64,000 nt of DNA from GWE2-42-39 sp034003625 (GTDB taxonomy: Bacteria > Bacteroidota > Bacteroidia > Bacteroidales > Prolixibacteraceae). Positions 43,832-52,271 of the stretch are shown here, piece after piece. The notes below the pieces were generated by a model. The model searched no databases. It worked only from the letters and a program-made list of their open reading frames with translations, and was not told the DNA's origin. Made by a program: the position numbers and the translations under genes. The stretch spans positions 1 through 64,000 of the forward strand of contig JAVEYG010000025.1 of assembly GCA_034003625.1 (NCBI GenBank), written 5' to 3'. How positions within the stretch are numbered: position 1 is the stretch's first letter; every line of letters starts with the position of its first letter.

Positions 43832-44017
43832 GAAAATAAAAAGTCGTAAATGAGATACGAGTTATGAGTTATGTTATGGATAGACCGAAACCTTATTTTA
43901 TTGATGCTCTAATTATCAATAGTTTCAAAAAGAAAAATATCTGAAAAATGAATATTCAATGCTCAATATCCAAAATCGGGTATCAGGCATCGAACCTCAA
44001 ATATCGCAAATCGTAAA
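43832..44017. repeat. Inverted repeat, copy B (~186 bp)
   Basis: This is the partner of 38830-39005 in the opposite orientation. It ends a few bases before the stop of the DUF5686 gene at 44025. A ten-base insertion (ATAACTCATA region near 43868) is the main difference from copy A. It contains the same 5' sequence GAAAATAAAAAGTCG that closes the adaptor gene in copy A, here without a gene around it. Confidence 0.85.
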
Positions 44018-44024
44018 TCAACCA

Positions 44025-46436
44025 TTACAACGCAATGTCTACGGTAAACTTAAACGCCGTGTCTTCGTCGAAATTATTGGACCGGTAGGGGCCAAAACGG
44101 TAGAAAGCGCCAAATCCCAAGGCAATAATCTGCTGTTTAATAAGTTTGCGGATCAGCAGTCCTCCTTCATAATACCCTTTTTCGGGACTTCTGAAGTTGG
44201 GGTAATCCTGCTTTGTGCCGCCCCAGCAGGCGTTCAGTGCCAGCGATACCCGGGGTTTGAATGTTGGGGTTTTGTAGAGCAATGTTCCCAGGTCGTGGCG
44301 CCAGAATACCGCGGCCATCCGGTTGGCGAAAAACCGGTTCATGGGCATGGTGGCAAACGAGTTTTCGGCATAAATTGAGATCAGATGGTCGGCGGCGGCA
44401 GGCGGACTGACAAACAGGTTACCAAAACCCATCTCGTCGCGTATGGCGCCCAGCAAAGTCAGGTGGCTGGTACCGATGTTCCGCATCCGGAACGAGTCGC
44501 GCACTTTCAGTTCCAACGAACGGTAATCGTTAACGCCCGAACGGTTGAAGCCGGTTTCGTAATTGATAAAAACAAACGGGTAACGGCTGCCCGTCGAAAC
44601 AATTTTTTGGCCGTTGTTGAAAAATTGCTCGCCAAACGAAAGGCGCATTTTTATCCCGATTTTGTTCAGGGTGAACACGCCAACCGGAACCAGCGTGGGA
44701 AACAGGCTCATCGGCTCAAAATATTTTGTGCGGTTGTACAAAAGGCGGGTTTTCAGGAATTTGCTCCAGCGGTGATCGGCGGCAATACTCACCGACTGGA
44801 TGGAAAACATGTCGGTATACAACAGTTTCCGGTATTCTTCCGAAGAAAAAACGCGGGGCTGTTCGAGAAAAAACATCTCGCCAATTTCCTGGCGGTCACG
44901 CTTTACTTCGACAAACACTTTGCTCTCGGTTTTCTGGTTGAGCCGCACGGCTGCATCGGTACCAAATTTATGTTTGCGGTCTTCAAAACCGTACCGCCAA
45001 TAGCCCCCCAGCTGAAAAACAGGGCTGAGTTTTTCATTGGTTTCCAGCCCAAACCCCAGTTGCATCCCTTCGTAATGGTTGTAGTCCACGAAATGCTGAA
45101 GGCGAAGGTTTAGTTTTCCGAGGTCTAATTTATTCTCAAACAAGGCCAGTATCATTTTCGTTTTTTGGTCGAGGTTTTCGGCGCGGCCAATGCTGTCGAT
45201 TACATGGTAGGTAACGGAATCCCGCCTGTCGGGCGAAATGGGGCGGTATTGCTCCCAGTAAGCAGCATCGCGGGTTGTTGCTTCTTCCGGCACTTCGAGG
45301 TTGGCGCCCCGAAAATCTTTTTTGTCCAGCCCCGGATTTACTTTCTGGTTGAACAAATATGTCTTTCCGCTCCCTTTCAGTAAAAACGAGTAGCCCGGGA
45401 CCGGCGTGATATTGAATTTGTTGTACACGATCTCCGAGTTCAGTTCTTTTGGGAACCAATGGCTCTCATCGGCCAGCTTCTCGTACCGTTGTTCAATTTT
45501 TATGCGCAGGATGTCGGAGGGTTTGTTGGCGTCTTCGGCCCGTACCGACTGAATGGCGTAACCGTCGGTATGTATGTTCATCACCCCTTTCAATCCCCAG
45601 AAATATTTGCTTTTCTGCGGACGGAACTGAATGGTGAAGAGGGTGTCGTTTTCGGCAGTCAGCAGCGTGTCGGTCAGCAGGAAGAAATATTTGTTCCACG
45701 AATTGGGCGAAACCGGGCTGAGAAAGTCTTTTTCGAGAAGGTTTACATAGTCGTTGTAAAAAGTGAGCGATTGCAGTTGGGTGGCCAGCGTGAAAAACGA
45801 AGGATCTTCGAGGCCTGAAACACGCGAAGCGAGAATGGTTTCCTTTTCTTTCTCCGGTTTCAGGAACGATTTTAAACTGACCGATTCGACGAGGAATAAA
45901 TCCTGCCGTCCGATTATTTTTTTGAAACGGTGCAGGGCCGAATCCTGCCGGGTTTTCAGCGTATCGGGCAACGAATCGAGAAAGCCTTTGTCATCAAGTA
46001 CCGAAAAAACCAGCTTATTGTACGAGTTGTATTGATATGAACCCCATTTTTGCGGATTGTGCCGGTTGCGGTTTTCAACCACTTTCCGGATGATGCGGTG
46101 CGCCGGGTTTTCGCCCGGGAACACATCGATGCCCTGCAACAGCACGCTGGTCTCGTTGAGCAGGAAAACACCGTCGGCAGGGAATTCTTCAGGATAAAAA
46201 ACAACTGGTTGGTAGCCTACATATGAAAAACGCAGAAACTCAACTGCTTCGGAAGGGATGGAAAAATAGCCGTCGATGTCGGTGGTGGTACCCTGGTTTC
46301 TTCCGTTGAAAATGATGTTGACAAAAGGGAGGGGCTGTACCCCTGCAGCATCCACCACCCGTCCGCAAAAAGGCAGGGCTGCCAAATGAAGACCATTCAA
46401 TAGGAGAAAAATGTTACACAAAAGATATTTTCTCAT
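44025..46436 (-). CDS. DUF5686/carboxypeptidase-regulatory-like outer membrane protein
   Basis: Starting at 46436 (MRKYLLCNIFLLL) the protein has a signal peptide, a carboxypeptidase-regulatory-like beta domain (about 20-100, GRVVDAAGVQPLPFVNIIFNGRNQGTTTDIDGYFSI) and a long DUF5686 region of 700 residues that ends in strands typical of an outer-membrane barrel. The N-terminal domain is shared with TonB-dependent receptors. The role is unknown; such proteins are common in this phylum. Its start overlaps the end of the putative membrane partner of the sigma factor by 23 bases, so all three genes form one operon. Confidence 0.9.
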   Translation of the reverse strand: MRKYLLCNIFLLLNGLHLAALPFCGRVVDAAGVQPLPFVNIIFNGRNQGTTTDIDGYFSIPSEAVEFLRFSYVGYQPVVFYPEEFPADGVFLLNETSVLLQGIDVFPGENPAHRIIRKVVENRNRHNPQKWGSYQYNSYNKLVFSVLDDKGFLDSLPDTLKTRQDSALHRFKKIIGRQDLFLVESVSLKSFLKPEKEKETILASRVSGLEDPSFFTLATQLQSLTFYNDYVNLLEKDFLSPVSPNSWNKYFFLLTDTLLTAENDTLFTIQFRPQKSKYFWGLKGVMNIHTDGYAIQSVRAEDANKPSDILRIKIEQRYEKLADESHWFPKELNSEIVYNKFNITPVPGYSFLLKGSGKTYLFNQKVNPGLDKKDFRGANLEVPEEATTRDAAYWEQYRPISPDRRDSVTYHVIDSIGRAENLDQKTKMILALFENKLDLGKLNLRLQHFVDYNHYEGMQLGFGLETNEKLSPVFQLGGYWRYGFEDRKHKFGTDAAVRLNQKTESKVFVEVKRDRQEIGEMFFLEQPRVFSSEEYRKLLYTDMFSIQSVSIAADHRWSKFLKTRLLYNRTKYFEPMSLFPTLVPVGVFTLNKIGIKMRLSFGEQFFNNGQKIVSTGSRYPFVFINYETGFNRSGVNDYRSLELKVRDSFRMRNIGTSHLTLLGAIRDEMGFGNLFVSPPAAADHLISIYAENSFATMPMNRFFANRMAAVFWRHDLGTLLYKTPTFKPRVSLALNACWGGTKQDYPNFRSPEKGYYEGGLLIRKLIKQQIIALGFGAFYRFGPYRSNNFDEDTAFKFTVDIAL

Positions 46437-47121
46437 CGTCCTGCAATTCAATTTCGTCCAGTTCTTTGAGGGTGGCTTTCATGTTTTTCAGATGATTGCC
46501 GTACAGCCTGTTAAAACCCCAGCGGAACAAAAGAAAAACAAGAACGACAAGGGAAATAAGGACTGTCACGCCGCGGATGATGGCCCAAAAAAGTTGCTGG
46601 CTGTCCAGGTCAGCAAAACGGCCCCCCTGTGTCTCGGCGGAAATAGCCGCGCCGGCATACATGCCTGTAATAAACTCGACAACAGATACAACCAGTAAAA
46701 TAAACAGTGCCATATTAAACAGTACTTTGTATATTTCCAGTGTTTTGATCATCCGGTTGAGAGCACCGCGCAGATTGCTGATGCTGGAAAAATTTTTCCG
46801 GATGGAATAGTAACGGATGATAAAATATACAAATGTGCCGCCCAAAATGAGCACGTTAAATAAATCGAGCCAGTTGAGCCAGGGCGGAACTGCATATCCT
46901 TCGGGCATAGAAATGGAAAAGAGTTTGTTCCCGCCGATCAAAAACAACAAGATGAGGAACAATATACCAAATCCGATCCGGATATTGCGTTCTATTGTAT
47001 CAATCAGGTTTTTTGTGCACGTTTTCAACATCTCGCGTAGTGTATTTTCGTCTAACTGGTGATTGGTTGCATCGCGCGACGAAAAATTATTCCATGCCGA
47101 TTTCAGTTCATTTAAATCCAT
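46414..47121 (-). CDS. Membrane protein, probable sigma-factor partner
   Basis: The protein starts at MDLNELKSAWNNF (47121, or the ATG just before at 47124) and has about 235 residues with an N-terminal cytoplasmic part of about 45 residues and four membrane helices between about 50 and 215, ending in a charged tail (LKELDEIELQDDEKISFV). I recognise no family; the position after an ECF sigma gene, with an ATGA overlap between the two, fits an anti-sigma factor or membrane sensor. The function is inferred from position only. Confidence 0.65.
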   Translation of the reverse strand: MDLNELKSAWNNFSSRDATNHQLDENTLREMLKTCTKNLIDTIERNIRIGFGILFLILLFLIGGNKLFSISMPEGYAVPPWLNWLDLFNVLILGGTFVYFIIRYYSIRKNFSSISNLRGALNRMIKTLEIYKVLFNMALFILLVVSVVEFITGMYAGAAISAETQGGRFADLDSQQLFWAIIRGVTVLISLVVLVFLLFRWGFNRLYGNHLKNMKATLKELDEIELQDDEKISFV

Positions 47122-47609
47122 CATTCTTCACTTTGCATGTATTTTCTCAGCTTCGTTTTGATGCGGTTCATTTTTACCCGCACGTAATTTTGCGTAATGC
47201 CCGTTATTTCGGCTATCTCCTCGTAACTTTTGTTCTCGAGGAACAGGAGGATAATCGATTTCTCGATTCCGGTCAGTTGGCCGATTGCCTTGTGCAACTG
47301 CCTGATTTGGTCTTCTGTTTCGCTGTCGTAGGTTTCTTCGGCAATCTGAAGGTTTTCGCAGGGTAGTCCTTTTTGCCCGGGTTGCCGTTTGTCTTTTTTA
47401 AACGAAGTGATGGCCGTGTTTAGCGCCACCCGGTACATCCATGTGGAAAATTTCGATTCGTTGCGGAAGCCGGAATACGAGCGCCACAACTGGGCAAGTA
47501 TCTCCTGGAACAAGTCGCGGCGGTCTTCTTCCGAATCACAATAAATGGAACATACCTTGTGGATGATCCCCTGATTGTCTGATACTATTTTTATAAATTC
47601 CTTTTCCAA
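47121..47609 (-). CDS. ECF-type RNA polymerase sigma factor
   Basis: The 162-residue protein has the two ECF regions: region 2 (about 12-75, FSTWMYRVALNTAI, region 2.4-like) and region 4 (about 105-155, QLTGIEKSIILLFLENKSYEEIAEITGITQNYVRVKMNRI). It directs RNA polymerase to a small set of promoters. Its stop overlaps the start of the membrane-protein gene (ATGA) and the DUF5686 gene follows. The operon is likely self-regulated. Confidence 0.94.
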   Translation of the reverse strand: MEKEFIKIVSDNQGIIHKVCSIYCDSEEDRRDLFQEILAQLWRSYSGFRNESKFSTWMYRVALNTAITSFKKDKRQPGQKGLPCENLQIAEETYDSETEDQIRQLHKAIGQLTGIEKSIILLFLENKSYEEIAEITGITQNYVRVKMNRIKTKLRKYMQSEE

Positions 47610-47671
47610 TGCTGAATATAGGTTGGCAACAGGCTTCGTTTGTTACACTATTATTTGCTGAAAATAGTTAC

Positions 47672-47761
47672 TGGTCATTAGTAGTCATTCATTACCATTT
47701 GAGGTCATTATATTTCAGAAATGTAAAAAACAATCAATGTCCCAATGACTATTAATGACCA
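47672..47761. repeat. Imperfect inverted repeat between sigma factor and rluB
   Basis: TGGTCATTAGTAGTCATT (47672-47689) pairs with AATGACTATTAATGACCA (47744-47761) with one mismatch around 54 bases; more GGTCATT copies lie in the loop. It stands about 60 bases upstream of the minus-strand sigma gene, so it may be a control site or a mobile repeat remnant. Confidence 0.5.
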
Positions 47762-47794
47762 TTTCTGACTATCATTGACTTTTCCCTGACTTTT

Positions 47795-48514
47795 TCAGCT
47801 CATTTTCAGGAACCCGATTTCCCGTTCGCTGAGGAACCGCCATTTTCCGCGTGGCAGGTCTTTTTTGGTCAACCCGGCAAACAATACCCGGTCGAGTTTT
47901 TCTACCCGGAACCCGAGATGCTCGAAAATACGCCGCACAATCCGATTTCTTCCCGAATGGATTTCAATGCCCACCTGTTTCCGGTCAGCCGGGTCGGCAT
48001 AGCTGATTGCATCGGCAGCAACAGGCCCGTCTTCCAGTTCAATACCTTTGCCGATTTGCTGCAACTGCTTCTCCGTTATTTCTTTATCGAGAAAAACATG
48101 GTACACTTTTTTCTTTTCGTAACCCGGATGAGTGAGTTTTTTGGCAAGTTCTCCATCGTTGGTAAACAGCAAAAGGCCGGTCGTGTCTTTGTCGAGCCGC
48201 CCCACCGGGTAAATACGCTCGGGGCAGGCTTTGGCAATCAGCTCCATCACTGTTTTTTCAGCATGTGGGTCGTCGAGGGTGGTCACGTACCCTTTGGGTT
48301 TGTTGAGCAGCAGGTACACTTTCCGTTCCGGGTCGAGCCGCTTGCCTTTGTAAGTCACTTCATCGTCGAGACCCACTTTCATGCCCATTTCGGTAACTAC
48401 CTGGCCGTTTACTTTCACCAGCCCTTTGGCGATAATTGCATCGGCTTCGCGGCGCGAACAAACTCCTGCATTGGCCACATATTTGTTTAACCGGATGAGT
48501 TCCTGTTTCTCCAT
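47795..48514 (-). CDS. rluB: RluB/RsuA-family pseudouridine synthase
   Basis: The 239-residue protein has an S4 RNA-binding domain (about 5-50, IRLNKYVANAGVCSRREADAII) and a catalytic domain with GRLDKDTTGLLLFTNDGEL (catalytic Asp) and the RNA-binding HSGRNRIVRR motif. It converts a uridine of 23S or 16S rRNA to pseudouridine. It is divergent from trmN6. Confidence 0.94.
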   Translation of the reverse strand: MEKQELIRLNKYVANAGVCSRREADAIIAKGLVKVNGQVVTEMGMKVGLDDEVTYKGKRLDPERKVYLLLNKPKGYVTTLDDPHAEKTVMELIAKACPERIYPVGRLDKDTTGLLLFTNDGELAKKLTHPGYEKKKVYHVFLDKEITEKQLQQIGKGIELEDGPVAADAISYADPADRKQVGIEIHSGRNRIVRRIFEHLGFRVEKLDRVLFAGLTKKDLPRGKWRFLSEREIGFLKMS

Positions 48515-48638
48515 CGTATTTTTTTCTGTGCCAAAGATCGTAATTTTTTACAAATGACCGGATAAGCAGGTGTTGACGGCAAAGAATTCTTTTTTAATTC
48601 CTGAAATTCAGTTTTATTTGGAAAAGATTAACCAGAAC

Positions 48639-49358
48639 ATGGCGAAAAACAACTATTTTAAATTTAAACAGTTTACTGTTGTCCAGGAGAAGTCTGCGAT
48701 GAAAGTAGGAGTCGACGGGGTATTGCTGGGCGCCTGGGCATCGGGTAAAAATCCGTTAAGGATTCTGGATGTGGGGACTGGTACGGGGCTCATTGCGCTG
48801 ATGATGTCCCAGCGTTTTCCGGCTTCAAAAATTGACGCGGTGGAAATTGACGAAGCGGCCTGCCGGGAGGCACAGTTTAATTTCGGGCAATCGCCCTGGA
48901 ACGAGCGGCTCCAGTTATTCTACGTCCCTTTTCAGCAATTTTCAGAAAAAGCGGGTGAAAAGTATGATTTGATTGTCAGCAACCCGCCTTTTTTCGAGAA
49001 TTCGGTCAAGGTAAAAAACGCGCCGCGCGAATTGGCCCGTAACAGCGAAAACCTGAGCGTGGGCGAATTATTTTCCGGTGTCTCCCTCCTGCTTGCCGAA
49101 CAAGGTTCGGTTGCGGTTGTTTTTCCGTACCAACGGTTTGACGAACTGATTGCTGTTGCCTCGGAAACCGGATTATTCCTGAACCGTCTGCTGAAAATAA
49201 AACCCACTCCGGAGAAAACTTTTCACCGGATTTTGGCTGAATTCAGCAGAAACGAACGGTTTATTTCAGAACAGGAACTCATGATCGAATCGATGCGCCA
49301 TCACGATTATACGAATGCATACCGCGAACTCACCCGCGATTTCTATCTCCAATTTTAA
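48639..49358 (+). CDS. trmN6: tRNA1(Val) adenine N6-methyltransferase
   Basis: Starting at MAKNNYFKFKQFTVVQEKSAMKVGVDGVLLGAW (48639; an in-frame ATG-like upstream start is less likely) the protein has 239 residues. The SAM motif is ILDVGTGTGLIALMM and the catalytic motif is SNPPFFENSVK, both typical of the YfiC group that methylates A37 of tRNA1(Val). It is divergent from rluB. Confidence 0.92.
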   Translation: MAKNNYFKFKQFTVVQEKSAMKVGVDGVLLGAWASGKNPLRILDVGTGTGLIALMMSQRFPASKIDAVEIDEAACREAQFNFGQSPWNERLQLFYVPFQQFSEKAGEKYDLIVSNPPFFENSVKVKNAPRELARNSENLSVGELFSGVSLLLAEQGSVAVVFPYQRFDELIAVASETGLFLNRLLKIKPTPEKTFHRILAEFSRNERFISEQELMIESMRHHDYTNAYRELTRDFYLQF

Positions 49359-49365
49359 ATTCCGA

Positions 49366-49869
49366 CTATATCAACATGAACATAGGCTGATAGGTTTTTT
49401 CCACCTTGCGGGCAAATTTTTCAATGGCTTTGTGGTCGAGGTTCGAAATGCTTTCGTTGACCCGCGCTACTTTTTTGACCACCATCTTTTCAAGGAAATT
49501 CATCCGCGAAAAATTGAATTCGCCCCCCACAATCGCTTCTGCTTTCGAATACTGGTGAAGTTTTTCGGGAAAGGCGTTTCTTAGCTGTTCCCGGGCAACC
49601 TGCCCTTCGTACATGCAGCAAATAAACAGCCCGATTTCTTTAAAGCGAAAAATGTCGAGGTTTTTTTCGCAGAAGTCGCGCACCCTCTTTTGTATTTGCC
49701 CGGCATGGATCGAACCGCCAATAATAATCCGGTGGTATTCGCCTAAATCGGGATTGGGATCTTTTTTGAGGTTGACAACATCAACTTCTCCGGTAAGTTT
49801 TTCTTTTAACTCGGTCACTACGTTTTCTGTACAACCGTGGGTTGACATGTATACAATTAATGTTTTCAT
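49366..49869 (-). CDS. Flavodoxin-like (HemG-type) protein
   Basis: The 167-residue protein has a flavodoxin fold: LIVYMSTHGCTENVVTEL (FMN phosphate loop), then IIIGGSIHAGQIQKRVRDF and LFICCMYEG. It resembles the flavodoxin-domain protoporphyrinogen oxidase group. Use of FMN is likely; the substrate is inferred. It is convergent with trmN6, separated by 7 bases. Confidence 0.85.
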   Translation of the reverse strand: MKTLIVYMSTHGCTENVVTELKEKLTGEVDVVNLKKDPNPDLGEYHRIIIGGSIHAGQIQKRVRDFCEKNLDIFRFKEIGLFICCMYEGQVAREQLRNAFPEKLHQYSKAEAIVGGEFNFSRMNFLEKMVVKKVARVNESISNLDHKAIEKFARKVEKTYQPMFMLI

Positions 49870-49982
49870 GGTAAAAATGGCTTTTTATCAAAAATACGAA
49901 AATCCGGGAACATAATTGTTATAAAACGGTTATTAAAGGTGAAAAAACAAAAGCAATAAAAGATTAAAATATCTTAATTGCA

Positions 49983-49990
49983 TATTTTTG
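49983..49990 (+). promoter_or_regulatory. Predicted -7 element TATTTTTG for the oxidoreductase
   Basis: TATTTTTG lies 20 bases upstream of the ATG at 50011 and matches TAnnTTTG exactly. Confidence 0.5.
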
Positions 49991-50010
49991 CAGTCTGAAA
50001 ATTGAATGCT

Positions 50011-50691
50011 ATGATGGTTGATTTTAAGAGAGAGATAAAAGTAGACGAAAGTTTTTACAAAGTAGAAAGGGTGAGGATGCTTACCGAAGATACGGTTTCA
50101 TTGCGCCTGCCCAAAAGCCGTTTTACCTACAAAGCCGGGCAACATATATCACTGGGCATTTACGGCGACTATCAAAGCCGGGAATATTCCATATACAGCG
50201 GGGCAAACGATGAACACCTGGAAGTTCTGGTGAAGGAAGTCAAAAATGGATATTTCTCGCCGAAACTGAGCCATCTGAAACCAGGCGACCTGGTAGAGGT
50301 GCATGGCCCCTTTGGTAAATTTTTCATTGATGAAAAACTGATCCCCGACAACCGGTTTGTGTTTATTGCCAGTGGAACGGGCATTGCGCCTTTCCGGAGC
50401 ATGGTGCGGACACATCCACGCCTGGATTATACCCTGATCCACGGCGTACGGTACGGACATGAGGGGTATGATAAACACGAGTACGAACCGTCGCGGCACG
50501 TGTTGTGTACTTCGGGCGATACAAGAGGGAACTATCACGGTCGCCTGACAGGATATCTGAAAGAAACTTCGTTCGCGGCTAATACGCACTTTTACCTGTG
50601 CGGGAACAGCAACATGATTTTCGATGCGCTGGAAATACTGAAAGAAAAGGGTTTCGATCGCGATCATATTCATTGTGAAGTGTATTTTTAA
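50011..50691 (+). CDS. Ferredoxin-reductase-type FAD/NAD(P) oxidoreductase
   Basis: The ATG at 50011 gives 226 residues; a TTG at 50002 is less likely. The FAD-binding motif is REYSIYSG, and the NAD(P)-binding part shows FIASGTGIAPFRSM and YLCGNSNMI (cofactor end with CEVYF at the terminus). The layout is that of ferredoxin-NADP reductase-like proteins without an attached iron-sulfur domain, so a partner protein is needed. Its partner is not visible here. Confidence 0.93.
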   Translation: MMVDFKREIKVDESFYKVERVRMLTEDTVSLRLPKSRFTYKAGQHISLGIYGDYQSREYSIYSGANDEHLEVLVKEVKNGYFSPKLSHLKPGDLVEVHGPFGKFFIDEKLIPDNRFVFIASGTGIAPFRSMVRTHPRLDYTLIHGVRYGHEGYDKHEYEPSRHVLCTSGDTRGNYHGRLTGYLKETSFAANTHFYLCGNSNMIFDALEILKEKGFDRDHIHCEVYF

Positions 50692-50784
50692 AAAGCCCAG
50701 CCTGCCTTTCCAAAAGGAGAAGGTTAAGAAACGTTTGGCATTTGGTCTTTTAAGCCCGATGCCTTTAATCTTTAGTCTGAAAAA

Positions 50785-52119
50785 ATGAAGTATCACCTGA
50801 TTACATTGGGTTGCCAGATGAACATCTCCGACAGCGAACGGGTGAGCGCTGTGCTGGAAAAGATGGGCTATCAGAGAACGGAACAGGAGGAAGAAGCCAA
50901 TATTCTGGGGATCCTGGCTTGTTCGGTAAGGCAAAAACCGATTGATAAAGTTTACAACAAAATTGCCCAGTGGAACCGATGGAAAAACAAACGCAGCCTG
51001 CTCACGTTTATTTCGGGTTGTGTTTTACCTGCCGATAAGGAAAGGTTCCTGAAAACCTTTGACATCATTTTTCCGATGAGCGAACTGACAACTTTACCTG
51101 ATATGATCCGCGGGTACGGGGTGGTAACGCCTGCCGGTTTAAAAATACCGGAACCGGTGATGCCCAAAAACGAGCATATTGTTGATTTGTGGCACATCCA
51201 GCCCCGCTACCACTCAACCTGTGAGGCATTTGTCCCGATTCAGAACGGGTGCGACAAGTTTTGCACTTTTTGCGCGGTTCCTTATACGCGTGGACGGGAA
51301 GTATCCCGTCCTTCCGGGGAAATTCTGAATGAGGTGCGCCATTTAGTGGACCAGGGATACAAATCGGTCACACTTTTGGGACAGAATGTAAATTCGTACG
51401 GACTGGATAAGCATGGAGCGGAAATTTCTTTTCCTGAATTACTGCGACGGATCGGCGAATACGGGAAGCAATCGGGACAGGAGTTCTGGGTGTATTTCAC
51501 CTCGCCTCACCCGCAGGATATGACCCGCGAAGTGATTGAGGCAGTAGCATCGTACCATTGCCTGGCCAAGCAAATCCACCTGCCGATGCAAAGCGGCGAC
51601 GAGCGGGTACTTATCAAGATGAACCGCCGTCATTCGATGGACAGGTACCGTAAAATTGTGAACGATATACGCGAACTGATCCCGCAGGCCACCCTGTTTA
51701 CCGATATTATTGTTGGTTTTACCAGCGAAGGGGAAGCTGAATTTCAGAACACGGTAGCGGCAATGCACGAATTCAAATTCAACATGGCCTATATCGCCAT
51801 GTACTCGCCGCGTCCCGGGGCTGCCAGTTACCGTTGGGAAAATGAAGTGGCGCAGGATGAAAAGAAACGCCGCTTTCATGAACTTTCCGAAGTGATGAAA
51901 ATACATACACGTGAGTACAACCGGTCGTTGCTGGGCAAAACCATGCGTGTGTTGATCAATGGTACCGACCGGAAAACCGGCTTTTCAACCGGACTGACCG
52001 AAGGGAAGATCTCCGTCCGGCTTGACCGGCGTTACGATTCATTAAATGGGCAGATTGTAAATGTAAAAATTACAGCGGCTGCCGATTTCTCCGTAAGCGG
52101 AGAAATAGAAGCCCTATAG
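50785..52119 (+). CDS. miaB: MiaB-like tRNA methylthiotransferase, divergent
   Basis: The 444-residue protein has the UPF0004 N-terminal domain, the radical SAM motif CDKFCTFCAVPYTRGREVSRP (about 158-178) and a C-terminal TRAM domain. The three cysteines of the first cluster are present (C10 in LGCQMN, the one in LACSVR and the one in SGCVL). The usual NTCSVR is replaced by LACSVR, an unusual variant. The probable role is the 2-methylthio step on i6A37 of tRNA. Confidence 0.9.
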   Translation: MKYHLITLGCQMNISDSERVSAVLEKMGYQRTEQEEEANILGILACSVRQKPIDKVYNKIAQWNRWKNKRSLLTFISGCVLPADKERFLKTFDIIFPMSELTTLPDMIRGYGVVTPAGLKIPEPVMPKNEHIVDLWHIQPRYHSTCEAFVPIQNGCDKFCTFCAVPYTRGREVSRPSGEILNEVRHLVDQGYKSVTLLGQNVNSYGLDKHGAEISFPELLRRIGEYGKQSGQEFWVYFTSPHPQDMTREVIEAVASYHCLAKQIHLPMQSGDERVLIKMNRRHSMDRYRKIVNDIRELIPQATLFTDIIVGFTSEGEAEFQNTVAAMHEFKFNMAYIAMYSPRPGAASYRWENEVAQDEKKRRFHELSEVMKIHTREYNRSLLGKTMRVLINGTDRKTGFSTGLTEGKISVRLDRRYDSLNGQIVNVKITAAADFSVSGEIEAL

Positions 52120-52271
52120 CCCCTCTCTAACCTTTCACCAGGGGAAAGGCTTTTGCCCAGTAGCAATTAGAAGAGTTCAACACATTGAATATTTTGGATA
52201 GGAAAAATATGGAATCAGATGTCAATACATCAACGCTTTCTTCCTCTTTGGAAGAGAGTGGAGGGGGCTTT

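Noticed and set aside
50149..50934. A 261-codon minus frame over the oxidoreductase gene
   Set aside because: It is antisense to a gene with clear FAD and NAD(P) motifs and has no family features itself.
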